A stretch of 64,000 nucleotides of DNA from the NCBI GenBank assembly GCA_947095585.1, contig OX352763.1, positions 109,347,908-109,411,907 on the forward strand, given 5' to 3'. Position 1 is the stretch's first letter; every line of letters starts with the position of its first letter. Shown here piece by piece: positions 9,895 through 21,319 of this stretch. The notes under the pieces are model-generated. The model searched no databases and was not told the DNA's origin. It saw nothing but the letters and a program-made list of their open reading frames with translations. This DNA comes from Nephrocerus scutellatus. Taxonomy: Eukaryota > Arthropoda > Insecta > Diptera > Pipunculidae. The position numbers and the translations under genes are program-made.

Positions 9895-11202
9895 CTCGAA
9901 TCAGATTCGAGTCAAAACGGCTGCCCTTTGCAACGAAGAGACGAGAACCATCTACGGTAGGGCTCGCTCTAAATGCAGAGAAAGTAAGTCAGGCGTAGAA
10001 TAGAAATGGACACGCCTTAAGAATACTGTCATTAGTACGGCTGACTCCATCTTAGGCAGTAGTCGTAGAGATCGGAACGACTGGTTCGATGACAAATGTA
10101 AGCTAGCGACTGAATGCGAGAATGTCATAGAACGCGGGCACGCGAAGATGAATATAAAGAACTCAGAAGATATGAAAAAAAAATAAAACAGTTCACCGGC
10201 GAAAGAAAGCAGCCTGGGAGAAGAATTTCGTCTGTGCGTGTCTATTGCACAGGCGCGGAAGTTCTACCAAAGAGTTCGCGGTATGACGCAATGTACGCCG
10301 TGTTGCACATACTGCAAAGACAAAGATGCTAATCTGTTCACCGATCTCAAAGCCATCTTAGAGCGATGCAAATGGCACTTGGATGAGTTGCTAGATGGCC
10401 AGCCAGATGAAAAATTGGAGGATCTACCAATCACCGAAGACAAAATGAAGCATAAATGAAGTTAACAGAGCGATAAATCGGCTCAAAAATAATAAGGCCA
10501 TGGGATTAGATGGTATCCCAGCGGTGCTAATTACATCATTAGGCCCCGTAATACACCAAGCAATTCATGAACTAATAGACAGATTTTTATAGATTTTAAA
10601 GCCGGGAAATGTCCAGAGCTTCAAAGCTCACTACACCATATTTTTATAGACTTTAAAGCCACCCATGAATGCATAGCCAGAGTAGAACTTTATAAAGCCA
10701 TGAGAGAATTCGTCATCCCAAACAAACTGCCACGGCTATGTAGGTTGACCATGACTAATTTCATGAGCCAAGTAAAAATATCTGGATTACTATCAAACCC
10801 ATTCAACATCTATAACGGGCTCCAACAAGGGGATTGACTGGCCTGCATCTTCTTCAATCTGGCGTTGGAGAAAGTCATCCGAGCCTCTGACGTAACGGTG
10901 AGAGCAACAATCCTCTTTAAGTCCATTCAGATACTGGTTTACGCAGACGACATTGGCATCGTTGGTTGAAACCCAAGAGCTGTACAGGGAGCTTTAATCC
11001 AGATCGAGCTAGTGGCACGAAATCTGGGGCTGCACATAAATGAGAGAAAAACAAAGTACATAGATCCAACATTAGGCCCGCAATTAAAGTAGAGGAGAGT
11101 GCAATCCTTTAACTCTATCGGGTCAGCTTTAGCAAACGACAACAGCATGGAACCAGAAATAAGCGCACAGGTACTCAGGATGCTTGAGCTGGACAGGACA
11201 AA
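9895..11202 (+). mobile_element. Family A LINE, endonuclease end to RT palm/thumb
   Basis: The segment runs from the end of the endonuclease ('IRFESKRLPFATKR') through the linker ('REDEYKELRRYEKK', 'GAEVLPKSSRYD') into RT: 'RLKNNKAMGLDGIPAVL', a deletion near 10590, 'VELYKAMREFVIPNKL', 'SNPFNIYNGLQQGD', then a TGA stop, 'LEKVIRASDV' and the catalytic 'ILVYADDIGIVG', and finally 'LGLHINERKTKYI'. Several stops and small deletions mean it cannot be translated. The sequence switches to family B at about 11203. Confidence 0.85.
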
Positions 11203-12300
11203 TACGGTGCGTATGCAGACAACATTGTGATACTTGTATCAGGACAGTACCCTTGTGTGATTAGTGAAGTCATGGAAAGGGCTCTAAGTAGGGTTAGCTC
11301 CTATGGTCTAGGAGTTAACTCTAGAGAAATGGAAATGGTACTGTTCACAAGACCATAATATCCTAATTAATAATTTTATCCTCCCCATGTTCAGACACTT
11401 AAACTTACCTCAGACGCTAAATATCTCGGCGTGATCCAAGATAGCAAACTCAGTCGAGACTTCAATATAGAATGTAGGGCTAATAAACTATTGGTATAAC
11501 TGGATCACTATGACCCTGTCCTACTGATGTTCTGAATACAATTCTACACCTATTTCCTCTCGACTTATTAATTAAATAAATTGCGACGTGTAGCGCAGTC
11601 CATCTCAGAGAAGCTGGGTGGTTTGTTGCTAAATACTATGAACACTGCAATATACTGTAATCGTTACCAAAGGATATGATACCACCCTCGACTGCAATAT
11701 ACTGCAATCGTTACCAAAGGATACCATCCTCAACTGACTACTGCACTCCCAAATTGTACTTTAGCCCCATTTTGCCATAGAGTTTCCGACTAGAGAAAGT
11801 TGCAAGAACGGGGGAGTACTGGGGGTCTTTGACGTTACTCTGTTCACCGACGGATCTAAGATGAGAAATGGTGTCGGCGCTGGTGTCTTCTCAGAAAAAC
11901 TTAATCTTTCAACCTGCCCGACTCTGCTAGCATCTTTCAGGCCTACCGATTAGGGAGGCTTGTAGGACATTTGCTAACAATACCGCTTTCACTGGTAGGG
12001 TTGTTATATGCGTAGACAACCAATCTGCAATTAAAGCCATTATTGCCACTAACAATTACTCCAAACTTGTCAGGCAGTGACAAGCTGAATTGGCTTCGGT
12101 AAGCCAAAGCATAGACCTAACCTTTGTGTGGGTACCGGGGCATAGCGATATTGACGGCAATTGCAAAGCGGGAATACTGGAGACATTTGACACCAACTAC
12201 TTGAAGAGAGTCAGCTGTCAATTGAGCTCCATTGGGGATCGTGTTCTCACCTTCCACTGGCCACTGGCATAATAGCAACCTACCGAGGAGACTTATTTGA
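11203..12300 (+). mobile_element. Family B LINE (RNase H-bearing), RT palm to RNase H
   Basis: Pieces in order are 'AYADNIVILVSGQYP' (RT catalytic motif, second D mutated to N) with 'LGVNSREMEMVLFTRP' and 'LTSDAKYLGVIQDSKLS'. Then come RNase H parts 'LFTDGSKMRNGVGAGVFSEK' (11840-11900), 'VVICVDNQSAIKAI' and 'SIDLTFVWVPGHSDIDGNCK' (12100-12170). A ~52-bp tandem duplication ('ctgcaatatactg-aatcgtt') sits at 11640-11740. Many frame breaks. It is the same family as 14500-16620. Confidence 0.8.
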
Positions 12301-13574
12301 TTAACTCCACATAATAGTCTTCGTTTTGGAAAGGGGCTAAGTCTTGCTTTCAGTTTATCTTTCCACATAATCCAACACTAGTAAGAGAGAGAGAGTAAAG
12401 TTTCTTTTGCTTATTTCTACAATATCCTTAGTTATCTTTTAGAAATATGATTAAAAGTGGATTTAATTTCTTATAAAGAATTCTTCATAAAAGTAAGATT
12501 TGAAGAGGCTGAACAAATAGCAACAATACGCAGGATATATCGAAGAAAATTCATTTTTAATCAAGCATCCTATGCTGTGCTGTGCTGTGCTTTACTGGTG
12601 TTGACCAAAAAAATCGTTACTATTTAGAAAAAAACCCTTTAAGTTCTCAGATCTAAAAATAAATAAATTCGCACTAAAATTAGTTCTTGAGCTGTTTGTG
12701 TAGCTCACATGTACACTCATACAGTTGTTACACAAAGTACATCTCATCCGAACAATGCTGACAAGTTGTAAGGTCAACAGCAATTGGATGTATCTTTAAA
12801 GATTTTTTTTACTACTTTTGCTTAGACACACACTCCTACACGACCACTTTTCTTTGTTGTTGCAAGTAAATCCCTTCAATAGAAAGTTGCGTGATTTATG
12901 AGGAGGATCCTCTCTTGTTTTTTCTTAAAATAAGAATTTTTTCTAAAAATAAATAATAATCAATTATCCTTCAACGTACAATGTACAATTAAGTGTGTGT
13001 GTGTGTGTGTAATGTGTTGTTCCTCCCTGTAGTAGTGGTTGTTGTGGTTTTGTACTCATCGTGTACTCTCAGTTTCATCGTGCATCTTGTACATCCCTTC
13101 AAGAGGATAAAAGCACGTACATAAAACGAGAATCTTCAACGACACAACATCGTAACCTAGATTTTTACAACACACAAACACACACACCAACAGCCTAATC
13201 AGAACACAGAAGCTCACATCACATCACAATGGAATAGAGAGGGTGTGTAATTTTAATGCATTGCACTTTTAGAATGCAATGATTTGTGTGTCCCATTTCT
13301 GTCGTCCTTGTCAGGGCGTAAGTTATGTTATTGAGGACATAACTGATGCTGCTGGTGGTGGTATTTGTCTATTTTGTCATATTTTCCAAGCAACAAAGGC
13401 AACAATGCCAATTATCTTGATGCTAATTGTACTTTGCTACTAGAATTTTTAAAAGGTTTTTTAAAGAGTAATATAAAACATAGACTTGCGTTGAGTTTTG
13501 AATTTTATATTCTGGATATATATAATAATTAAAATATAAAACAATTAATAGAAAAGTCGACATGTTTCTCAGGT
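12301..13574. other. Gene-free stretch
   Basis: No coding similarity is seen. The stretch holds a (GA)n run near 12387, TGCTG repeats at 12573-12592, a (GT)9 microsatellite at 12993-13010 and (ACAC)-rich text at 13170-13190. No promoter can be supported. Confidence 0.45.
12993..13010. repeat. (GT)n microsatellite
   Basis: Nine uninterrupted GT units. Confidence 0.95.
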
Positions 13575-13580
13575 CAATTG

Positions 13581-14036
13581 TGGAGTGTTTTTCAATTGCG
13601 ACGCCCCTTTTTTTTGAATACGTTCTCTCGGCTATTCTTGCAGCTAGCTGTAGGTATTTAGATATTTTAATTTGTCTTTATTTGCCATTTTTACTACAAA
13701 GTTTACACGCTTCAACAAAGTTTACGAGTTAGCCAAATTGTTTATCAAAATTTGCGTTCCGTTGCGACAACTATGCGTGCGATAAAAATGAAATTTATTA
13801 TCGTCATACTCGTCGAATTAAAGCAACAATTGAACGTCCTGGTCGGAAAAAAAACTTAGTCAACACATGCATATAGTTTTCATAGTTTTCCCTTACCAAC
13901 AAGACAGAGAAACGCAGAAAAGTGCTGACAATATTGCGCCTGAAGCCGTGAAAGTGAAGTCCCAAATTTCTTGATTCCGGGTCGATCACTAGAATTAGGC
14001 ATATCTGTAACCAGTTTGTGTCAATTATTGCGCGAA
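13581..14036 (+). mobile_element. Tc1/mariner-like transposase remnant, N-terminal part
   Basis: A diverged left end (13581, 'tggagtgtttttcaattgcg') resembles the terminus at 1721. Downstream frames read 'QQSLRVSQIVYQNLRSVATT' and 'ATIERPGR', comparable with the helix-turn-helix piece at 1833, and after frameshifts 'SADNIAPEAV' and 'SLELGISVTSLCQLLREGL' (second DNA-binding subdomain). The frame is lost between these pieces. The piece ends at 14036, where a short family A segment begins. Confidence 0.65.
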
Positions 14037-14092
14037 GGACTCGTAGATCTCATCATTATAGAGGCACCGGAATGGTCCTTCCTCACTGCTAA
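14037..14092 (-). mobile_element. Short family A 3'-region fragment
   Basis: About 50 bases match 5569-5620 closely (shared 'ctcgtagatctcatcattat' and 'ccggaat-gt-cttcctcac'). The orientation is that of the minus-strand family A 3' regions. Confidence 0.6.
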
Positions 14093-14500
14093 CTGCTAAG
14101 TCAAAAATACCGAATTTTTTCCTCGCCAAACTCAATGGTCAGAGACTTAATTGTTTTGTCCAAGTGTACGTGTTCCACTATCCATTCAATAAAAAACTTG
14201 ACACAGACTGATGGTGCAATACAATTTACACGACATCTCATCAAAAAAAAAAAAAATTTGCTGCTGTGAACGTGAATGCTATCGCTATGGTGGTTGGTTT
14301 TAAAGTGAAAAAGTCAAAGAAGAAAAAGACTTACTTTTCTCCTTTGTATAAGAGGCCTAGTGTTGTAATTATTGTGAAATCTATTACATTAATGCAAGTG
14401 AGCAATTGACAAGTAAACTGACGTTCCTTGACTTCTTATATCTTAATTTTGCTTCTTTTCGGTGTCATCTTGATGATGTTTGTTGGGTTGATGCGATGCG
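14093..14500. other. Gene-free stretch
   Basis: Nothing recognised. An A-run lies at 14244-14257. Confidence 0.4.
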
Positions 14501-14994
14501 ATACGTGAACACTCATACTTACTTCAGCTAATAAATATCTCGACTGTCACTCCAGTTATATCAACAGTTGGTACAACGGTCCTGTCTCACCAATACTCTT
14601 AACACAATTCACAAATATCTTGTACACTTCTTAGCGCCCATGCAACGCAATTTGTCTCAGAGAATCTGGGTGGTTTGTCACTAAACCGTACTGCAACATA
14701 CTGCAGTTGTTACCAAAGGAGATGATACCATGTTCAACTGCTTCTGTATACCTTAACTGTACTTTATTCCTAGCCTAGATGATCAGTTTTCGATTAGAGA
14801 AAGTTGGAAGGACGGAGGAGTATCGTGGTTTTTTGACGTTACTCTATTCACCGATGGATATAAGATGAGATATGGAATCAGTGCTGGAGTATTCTCGGAA
14901 AAGCTTAATCTTTCAAGACCATAGAAGCTACCTGTGACTCTTTAGCATCTTTCAGGCGGAGATCCTAGCGATTAGGGAGGCATGCAAGGCCCTA
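14501..14994 (+). mobile_element. Family B LINE, left part (interrupted)
   Basis: This is homologous along its length to 11390-11960: 'gagaatctgggtggtttgt', 'gttaccaaaggagatgatacc', and RNase H start 'LFTDGYKMRYGISAGVFSEK' with 'IFQAEILAIREACKA'. It is cut after the codons for REACKA by a nested LINE. The continuation is at 16330-16640. Confidence 0.8.
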
Positions 14995-16329
14995 ATGACT
15001 CTTTGGCTATACCAGAGCATTATCAGACCTAGGCTGACATACGCAGCCTTGATATGGTGGCCAAAAACAGAGCAATCTAAGAAACGCTCAAAACTCAATA
15101 AGATACAAAGACTCAATTGTCTTAGTGCAACAGGTGCCATAAAGACCTGCCCTACGGCAGCCTTCGAGAAGATTATAGGACTGACACCACTTCACATACA
15201 CATTTAAAGTGAAGCTGGCTTAAGACTATCCACTCTCAATATACACAACCAGGTTAAATCCAATAGACCAGGACATACAAACATCATCTCCAAAATTAAC
15301 TCGGATTATGGTATTGTCCTACAATCAGACACAATGATGAAAACAACTGATTTCCAAAGGAACTTCTTGGTTAGAATTCCAGAACGTCATCAAGTTGGAA
15401 ATATCATCAATAACCACCCCCAGCATGCATCCATCTGGTACACAGACGGATCTAAAACAGATACAGGAACAGGAGCAGGAGTATTCGGACCCAGAACCAC
15501 ACTGCGAATACCCCTAGGTAACTCCCCAACCGTTTTCCAGGCAGAAACAATTGCATTTGAAGCCTGCATCTTGGAATGCACCAAAAGAAAATACAGAAAA
15601 ACAGAGATTTACATGATCTCAGATAGCCAGGCCCTACTTTCAACACAAGAACAACGTGGAGCTGCTACTGCCACTTAAAACAATTGGCCAAAACAAATAA
15701 AATCACCCTTATGTGGTCCCAAGGACACTCAGGCATTGCAGGGAACGAGGCAGCAGATCTCTGCGCAAGAGAAGGCGCAAAAGGTACTTTCATTGAGCCG
15801 GAACCAAGCATTGCCTACTCCCTTAGCCACCTCAAAAACAAAATTAAAGAGTGGGCTAACAATGCCATCGAAGCTGAATGGGTATCGTCGACAGGGATGA
15901 AGCATACCAAAAGGCTTCTCAAGTACAACATGGTACATATAGATAAGGCAATCAAACTGAACCGTCATGCACGCAGATCTCTAGTCTGATACATAACGGG
16001 ACACGGCCCATTCAACAGCCACCTATCGAAAATGGGCAAATCCCAGACGGACAGCTGCCGTTTCTGCAACAAGGCAAAAGAATCGCCAGAACACATACTG
16101 TTTATGTGTGATGCACTTACAAGGAAAAGACTCAAGCACCTCAAGGCTTACACAGTCCCAGGACAGAATGTCATTCCAATCGAACTGTCAGACGTAATGG
16201 CATTCATTAAGCAACTAAGCCACCACATTAAGTGGTAATCATCTGGGATGCACAATAGATCTCTGGGTCGCAGTGCACCAGGCTTTTCAGCCCACCGAAC
16301 AATAATAATAATAATAATAATAAATAAAA
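14995..16329 (+). mobile_element. I-type LINE 3' fragment with (TAA)n tail, nested in family B
   Basis: This is a 5'-truncated element. It holds an RT thumb end ('LWLYQSIIRPRLTYAALIWW', 'KLNKIQRLNCLSATGAIKT', 'ITGLTPLHI'-like), an RNase H domain ('IWYTDGSKTDTGTGAGVFGP', 'VFQAETIAFEACILEC', 'IYMISDSQALLS', 'ITLMWSQGHSGIAGNEAADL') and a Cys/His tail ('CRFCNKAKESPEHILFMC', 15960-16190). The tail ends 'MAFIKQLSHHIKW' with a stop. The 3' end carries (AAT)n at about 16301-16324, typical of the I clade. Only a few breaks interrupt the frame (near 15208, 15678, 15987), so it is younger than its host. The flanks carry near-identical AAGGCCCTA (14986-14994) and AAGGCCATA (16330-16338), read as the target-site duplication. 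Confidence 0.88.
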
Positions 16330-16640
16330 AAGGCCATATTTCACAGTACCGCTATAGCTGGAAGGGTTGGCATATTTGTAGACTGTCAATCTGTAATAGT
16401 TCCAAGCCATTGGACAGCGGGCAGCCACGCAGCTAAACTACGAATCCAAGATAATACATTTCGCAGGAGTTGCATGGAATGGATGCTTACGAGAAAGAAA
16501 CTCTTATTCTCTGTACATGGAAATCACTGGCCTTAGTAGGGTTCCGACTCCGCAAATTGAACTAGCCCCTCTTTGCCGACCCGAAGGAGCTTTTGGAGTT
16601 CTGATCTTGAACCTAAATGTTACAGGTTGGATACAATTTA
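16330..16640 (+). mobile_element. Family B LINE, right part after the nested insertion
   Basis: The reading resumes with 'TAIAGRVGIFVDCQSVIV', which lines up with 'TAFTGRVVICVDNQSAIKA' of the other family B copy (11985-12035). A degraded tail follows, to about 16640. It confirms that 14995-16329 was inserted inside an RNase H domain. Confidence 0.72.
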
Positions 16641-16734
16641 CTTATTTTATTATGTCTCCCGAGGAATGTGGTTTCTAAGCGGCACGCTCAAGCGATAGGG
16701 CGGCAAGGACCCTCACTGTACCTACATACCTGGT

Positions 16735-16868
16735 TAACGGGGCCAACAGTTTTTCGAAATACTTTTATTTCGACTGTGGCTAAGAGGTCAGAGTACTTTT
16801 TGATAAGCTCTTTTGTCTCAGCTTACCATGTATGTACTGGTATTGCACTTGCCTATACACCTCGGTAT
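16735..16868 (-). mobile_element. Family A 3'-region fragment
   Basis: It shares ordered wording with 28995-29145: 'acggggccaa', 'cggctaagaggtcagagtac-ttttgataag' and 'atgt-agtactggtat'. It has diverged strongly. Confidence 0.55.
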
Positions 16869-17401
16869 TACCACACTCTCCCTTGCTAAAATGTTGCTTC
16901 CTTAAACTGTGCTTAGCGTATTGAGTAACAATTGACATGAGCCTTGGTGGATTATATTTGTGGAGAAGGTAATTAACCAGAGCAGCAATAAACGAAAAAT
17001 CAAAGCACAAATCTGATTACCATTGACCGCAAGAATCCTACACATTCAGGGTTTTTTATTCCCCCTTAAGTCACATTACCAGGCAACTTCTTATTCCATC
17101 ACAACCAACACAAAAACCAACAAAAGACGGATAGACGGATGCTCTAGGCAGGCGGAACATAAAAAATTCCAATGCGATGGCACGTGATATCTGCCTATTA
17201 CTTCTGCCTGTCATCATCAGTCAGTCAGTCATACTGACACAAAACTGACAAGTGACTCGTAGGAGAAATCAAATATGACGACAAGCTATACGAGGCTGTG
17301 TCCTTATTGATGAATAACAGATGACATCCTGTACATGATTGCTATACAATATTTCCTATCACTAATTTATTTGCTAACAGGGACGACAAGAGGACACTCA
17401 C
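16869..17401. other. Intronic-type sequence downstream of the PDE9 exon
   Basis: No coding similarity seen. It contains a short palindromic TCAGTCAGTCAG stretch near 17217-17237. On the minus strand it follows the exon's splice donor. Confidence 0.5.
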
Positions 17402-17727
17402 CATTTGTGCAACACAGAAGCAATGTCGAAAATTATGAAACGGCACTTCATTGTAATGCTTGTAGACCTCATATAGCCATTCGCGCAGCGTATCCAATGG
17501 CAAATTGAACTTTGCAATGAATCCCAATTCGATGAACATCGTTTGCATCAGATGAATAACATCGGCGTCGTCCCATTCGTACGAATCGAAGGCGGGCAAG
17601 CGGAGGGCGGCTTTCACTTCATCCGAGAATGTTGTATCACATATTTCGAGGAAGCGTTTCTTCACTTCCGTATGCTTTGGTAGACTGCTTTTACGATGTG
17701 GCGGACCCATCGGGTGTTTAGATAAAC
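17402..17727 (-). CDS. Pde9: Exon of PDE9-type 3',5'-cyclic nucleotide phosphodiesterase
   Basis: PDE9 enzymes hydrolyse cGMP with high affinity. This 326-bp internal exon encodes the N-terminal part of the catalytic domain. It reads 'LPKHTEVKKRFLEICD', 'ALRLPAFDSYEWDDADVIHL', 'MQTMFIELGFIAKFNLPLDT' and 'LREWLYEVYKHYNEV', and ends with 'PFHNFRHCFCVAQM'. The HNFRH motif holds the proton-donor histidine and the first metal-binding histidine of class I PDEs. The metal-binding HD pair expected downstream must lie in another exon, not recognised here. On the minus strand the exon is preceded by a pyrimidine-rich tract ending AG (17728-17729) and followed immediately by the strong donor GTGAGT (17401-17396). 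It enters with two bases of a split codon and leaves on a complete codon. No stop or frameshift occurs in 108 codons, unlike everything else in the window, so it is probably live. The gene symbol assumes the dipteran Pde9 orthologue. Confidence 0.93.
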
Positions 17728-18264
17728 CTTCAATAAAAATGAAAAGAGGGAACAAATTAATAAAAAACATTATTCTGCAGGATTGAGGGATGTTTATTTA
17801 AAAATAAAGCAACCGAGTACATAACAGAAGAAAAAACCAAATAGAAACAAAATGCCTTTAGAAATGGGCAACGAATTTAATGAAATATTCAATAGCAGGA
17901 GGGGTGTGGATGTCTCGGACACCCACAGACTCTCCTCTTAGGATTAAGGTTTTATTAATTATTCATGGTCGCTTTCGTTCTTTTCTTGTCGTCTTAGTAC
18001 CGGAAAATGAGGATACTTAACAATAATTACTCCTAATTTAAGATGGCTCTTACTTTATCCCCTGGGCATTTTAACAGAAGATAGCGTGTCGCCGGAGAGA
18101 TAGAGGGATTAATAGAACGTTTTCGACAGTTATGAATAAGCGATTACATATATAATGCATTCTATAGGGACTTTTAAAATTTTCTAATTGTATGTTTAAG
18201 TTTTGGTACAAAGACCACAATGCAGTCATTTCATTCATTCATTCATTTTTATAATTTTATAACT
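17728..18264. other. Intronic-type sequence upstream of the PDE9 exon
   Basis: Sequence before the exon's acceptor on the minus strand. No coding similarity is visible. A (CATT)n-like run lies at 18228-18247. Confidence 0.5.
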
Positions 18265-20235
18265 TATTTGAGCCATCTACAACAGGGGGTAACATACCTA
18301 CTAACTGGAAACAGGTTAATGTAATATTTATCTCCAAACCAGGCAATAAGAATAGTGAGCAGCCTAAATCCTATAGACGTATAAGTCTGACATCATTTGT
18401 CCTCAAAACCATGGAGTGACTTATTGATGTTCACATTAAATTCAGGCTGGATTTGTCCACCCCTCTGCACTCAAGTTAGTTTGTAAACAAATAAGTAAAA
18501 TCACAGAAGGTTCTCTTCACTACCTTATGAAGAAGATAGAAGGAACCTTTTGTTCGAAGGATTCGATAACACTGGCTACGACTCAATTGCGAGATCAATT
18601 AGTGGCAGAGGTATCAAAGACTCGACGAATAAAAGGATTAGGACCATGCTTAAAAGTCGAGATATTCTTTCCTCCTCCGGAGATGTCTGTGTCCACAGTT
18701 AAACGTTGTCCTTAGGGAGGAGACCTTCCTCCTATTCTGTGGTTACAAGTCATCGACAATCTGGTCGATCTGCATAGATTAGTCTACATCGCCATTAAAT
18801 ATGCGGATGAGTTGGCAATTCTTGTTAGTGGTAAACACAGCATGACTATTTCTTGTGGTAGGCAAGAAAAGACGAGCCGTCGTCTCCTTCTTCGTACCGA
18901 CCCATAGCACTTACATCCAGCTTTACTACACGATTCCATTTCCCGCCATCGAACGAGCTACTAGTGCCATGTGAGCCAGTAGACGCCTCTATGGTAGAAG
19001 TTGGGGTTTAAATCCTAAAATGATGCACTGGATGTATACAATGATGGTTAGACCCATTATCCCGTTCGCGGACATCGTTTGGTGGCCGAAAGCTCTTGAA
19101 CGGAGTTCCAGCAGCTCCAAAGAATGGCCTGTCTCGGTATCACGGATGCAGTGCGTACCTGCCCTACAATAGCATTAAAAGGAGTTATAGGGCTTTCACC
19201 CCTACAAATCTTCATAACGAAGACAGCCGCTAGATGCGCTATTAAGTTGCAGCTAGAATACAAGTTCAAAGCATGGGACACATGAAAATTCTTGACTCAA
19301 TATTCCGGAAAGAGACATGTTCTGTACTATCCCCGACATTATGGTCAGAGAGTACTGGTACGACAGGTTATTTGAGTTACCATTTTGGACCATGAAGACT
19401 GGCCTAATGGTGTTCCGGCACTGGACGCTAAAGGGATGGTCTGGTTCACCGATGGATCGAAGATGAAATCTGGTGTCTTTGTACCCAACACCAAGGTCTT
19501 GATACCAATGTGCACGGTATTCAAGGCGGAACTCAATGCTATTGAGAACTGCGCCAAGATTAACCTTAGTAAAGGCAATAAGGGCGTGAGAATTTATATC
19601 TTTTCAGATAGCCAGACAGCACTTAAAGCGCTGTCGTCCAACTTAATGGACTCTCCATCAGTTAAATGCTGTTGCGATGTACTGCAATCCCTTGCCAGAC
19701 ATAACAAGGTAAAACTCGGATTAGTCTCTGATGACCAAGGAATTGAAGGGAAATAATCTGCAGATGAACTAGCTCGGAAGGGCTCGGTCGGAATCTTCGT
19801 TCTTAGGACCTAAACCCTACTGTGGTGTCAACTGATTAATAAATGGGAAAACAAACTTCTTCTAGCCCAACTGGAAAAATGTCACAGGCTTAAGACAAAC
19901 CAAACAAATCCTACAACGAAATCCTTAATCTAGACGAGCATAGCATTAGAAAGCTGGGGAGCTTTTTCACAAGTCACTGGGCACCTTAACAAAATTAATA
20001 TGGGCTCAGACACGGAATGTAGTTTCTGCTCCGAAAATGATGAATAACCCGAGTAAATTCTCTGCCCAGCTCATGCCCATCATTACTTTGGTTAAAGAGA
20101 TGTATTTTCCATTAGAAAATATGATCGTCGGCGGAGCTAAGAAATTCTTCCACTATGGACGTACGCTAACGCTGTTTTCTGCGCATACGGGCTTCTTTCA
20201 TCTAATGCAAGCTTGGCGAGTATTTCTTCTAAGCT
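18265..20235 (+). mobile_element. RNase H-bearing LINE (I type), RT to Cys/His tail, decayed
   Basis: In order: RT fingers remnants ('KQVNVIFISKPGNK'-like, about 18312-18350, and 'RRISLTSFVLKTME'-like), palm remnants with 'GYDSIARSISGRGIKDSTNK' (18575-18635), thumb 'MHWMYTMMVRPIIPFADIVW' (19023-19085), and RNase H 'VWFTDGSKMKSGVFVPN' (19437-19490) with 'VFKAELNAIENCAKI' and 'RIYIFSDSQTALKAL'. The tail is 'NMGSDTECSFCSENDE' (19995-20045) followed by PE-IL in another frame. Stops and frameshifts are frequent. A second copy of the same family lies at 27880-28640. Confidence 0.82.
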
Positions 20236-20780
20236 TAATGTAGATGCACATATAACGCCCATGACGTCCCGCTTTGAAATATCGCCCGCTTCAAAGTCCT
20301 CGCCTTAAGGATGTCCAAAAATTGGCTTTCTCTTCAAAATATAATACACCTTCCTAAAATGCATTTTATTGCTGCCTTAATGTAATGTTGGCTTTTTTGT
20401 ATCTTTCCAATATCAGAGGATGGAAAAGCTTCTCTCCCGAATGTTCGATGAACGGTCTTCGTCGGGACTTATCAGCAGAACCGAATAGGTTCTTTGCCTT
20501 AAATTTAAATGATTGTGCGTTTGTATGTAATCGCGCAACACCTAAGCCACTGGACGTATCGATTCCATTATCACACTATATGTTCATTTGGTGCTCCGAT
20601 AAGTTTATGTTAATTTTGCCATCCGGCACAAAATACGTCATCACGCCTAAGCCACTGGCCGCATCAAAGCCATATTCACACCATATGTTCGATTGGTGTT
20701 CCGATAAGTTTGCATTTTTTTGCAGTCCAGATAGGTGGCGCTGGAGTGGAGTTATTTATGAACATGTTATTTAGTCTGTT
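20236..20780. repeat. Unknown sequence with a 105-bp imperfect tandem duplication
   Basis: The wording 'cctaagccactgg' at 20541 returns at 20646. The following 70 bases also repeat ('cacac-atatgttc', 'tggtg-tccgataagttt'). The open frame over both (20385-20774) reflects the duplication rather than a known protein. Confidence 0.6.
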
Positions 20781-20784
20781 GGTA

Positions 20785-21165
20785 CATATTTTTAAATTCT
20801 CTATATTAACTTCACTTGCCCGTGGCTGGCTGGCTGGCTGGCTGACTGGCTGGCTGGCTGGCCAAATCTTGTGATCAATTTTTAACCCACTTCCTACAGC
20901 CCGATTTTATTGAAATTTTGCACACATGTATATCTCCCAAGACAACACTTTCTATTAAAATTTGAGGCCCCTCGGGCCGCGGGGTCGGGGGGCTCCCATA
21001 CAAATATTTTACAAAATTTACCCGATTTTCTTTAAATTTTGTACACATGTGTGTCTTCGATGGAAAACTTTTTGTAAAAATTTGGAGCGATCGGCCCCTT
21101 GGGGACCCCAATATACAATTTTTAAATATCGCTATATCGCATCAGATCACGGCAAAGTCTGAGCT
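20785..21165 (+). repeat. Fold-back-like dispersed repeat, copy 1 (left arm and start of centre)
   Basis: The leader 'aaattctctatattaacttc' then 'acttgcccgtgg' is followed by (GGCT)n (20825-20862). Next comes the conserved 'tttttaacccacttcc', then ~120-bp units: an AT-rich part ending 'acacatgt-tatctc' and a G+C-rich core ('ggcccctcgggccgcggggt', 'gatcggccccttgggg'). The units end in a central segment 'atcgctatatcgcatcagat'. The same leader and units occur at 36775-37365, 50100-51060 and 60200-61400. Confidence 0.75.
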
Positions 21166-21240
21166 CTGTGCTTTGTGAGCAGCGCTGTTCGCTGCCGCTG
21201 CGTCATTTGGTGAATGATTTTGCCACAAAACGAGCACGCA

Positions 21241-21260
21241 GTGTGTGTGTGTGTGTGTGT
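21241..21260. repeat. (GT)n microsatellite
   Basis: Ten uninterrupted GT units. Confidence 0.95.
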
Positions 21261-21319
21261 ATCCCCGATCTGAGATCTTTTGGACTAACATGCTAGTATT
21301 TCCCGGCTTTGAGTATGAA

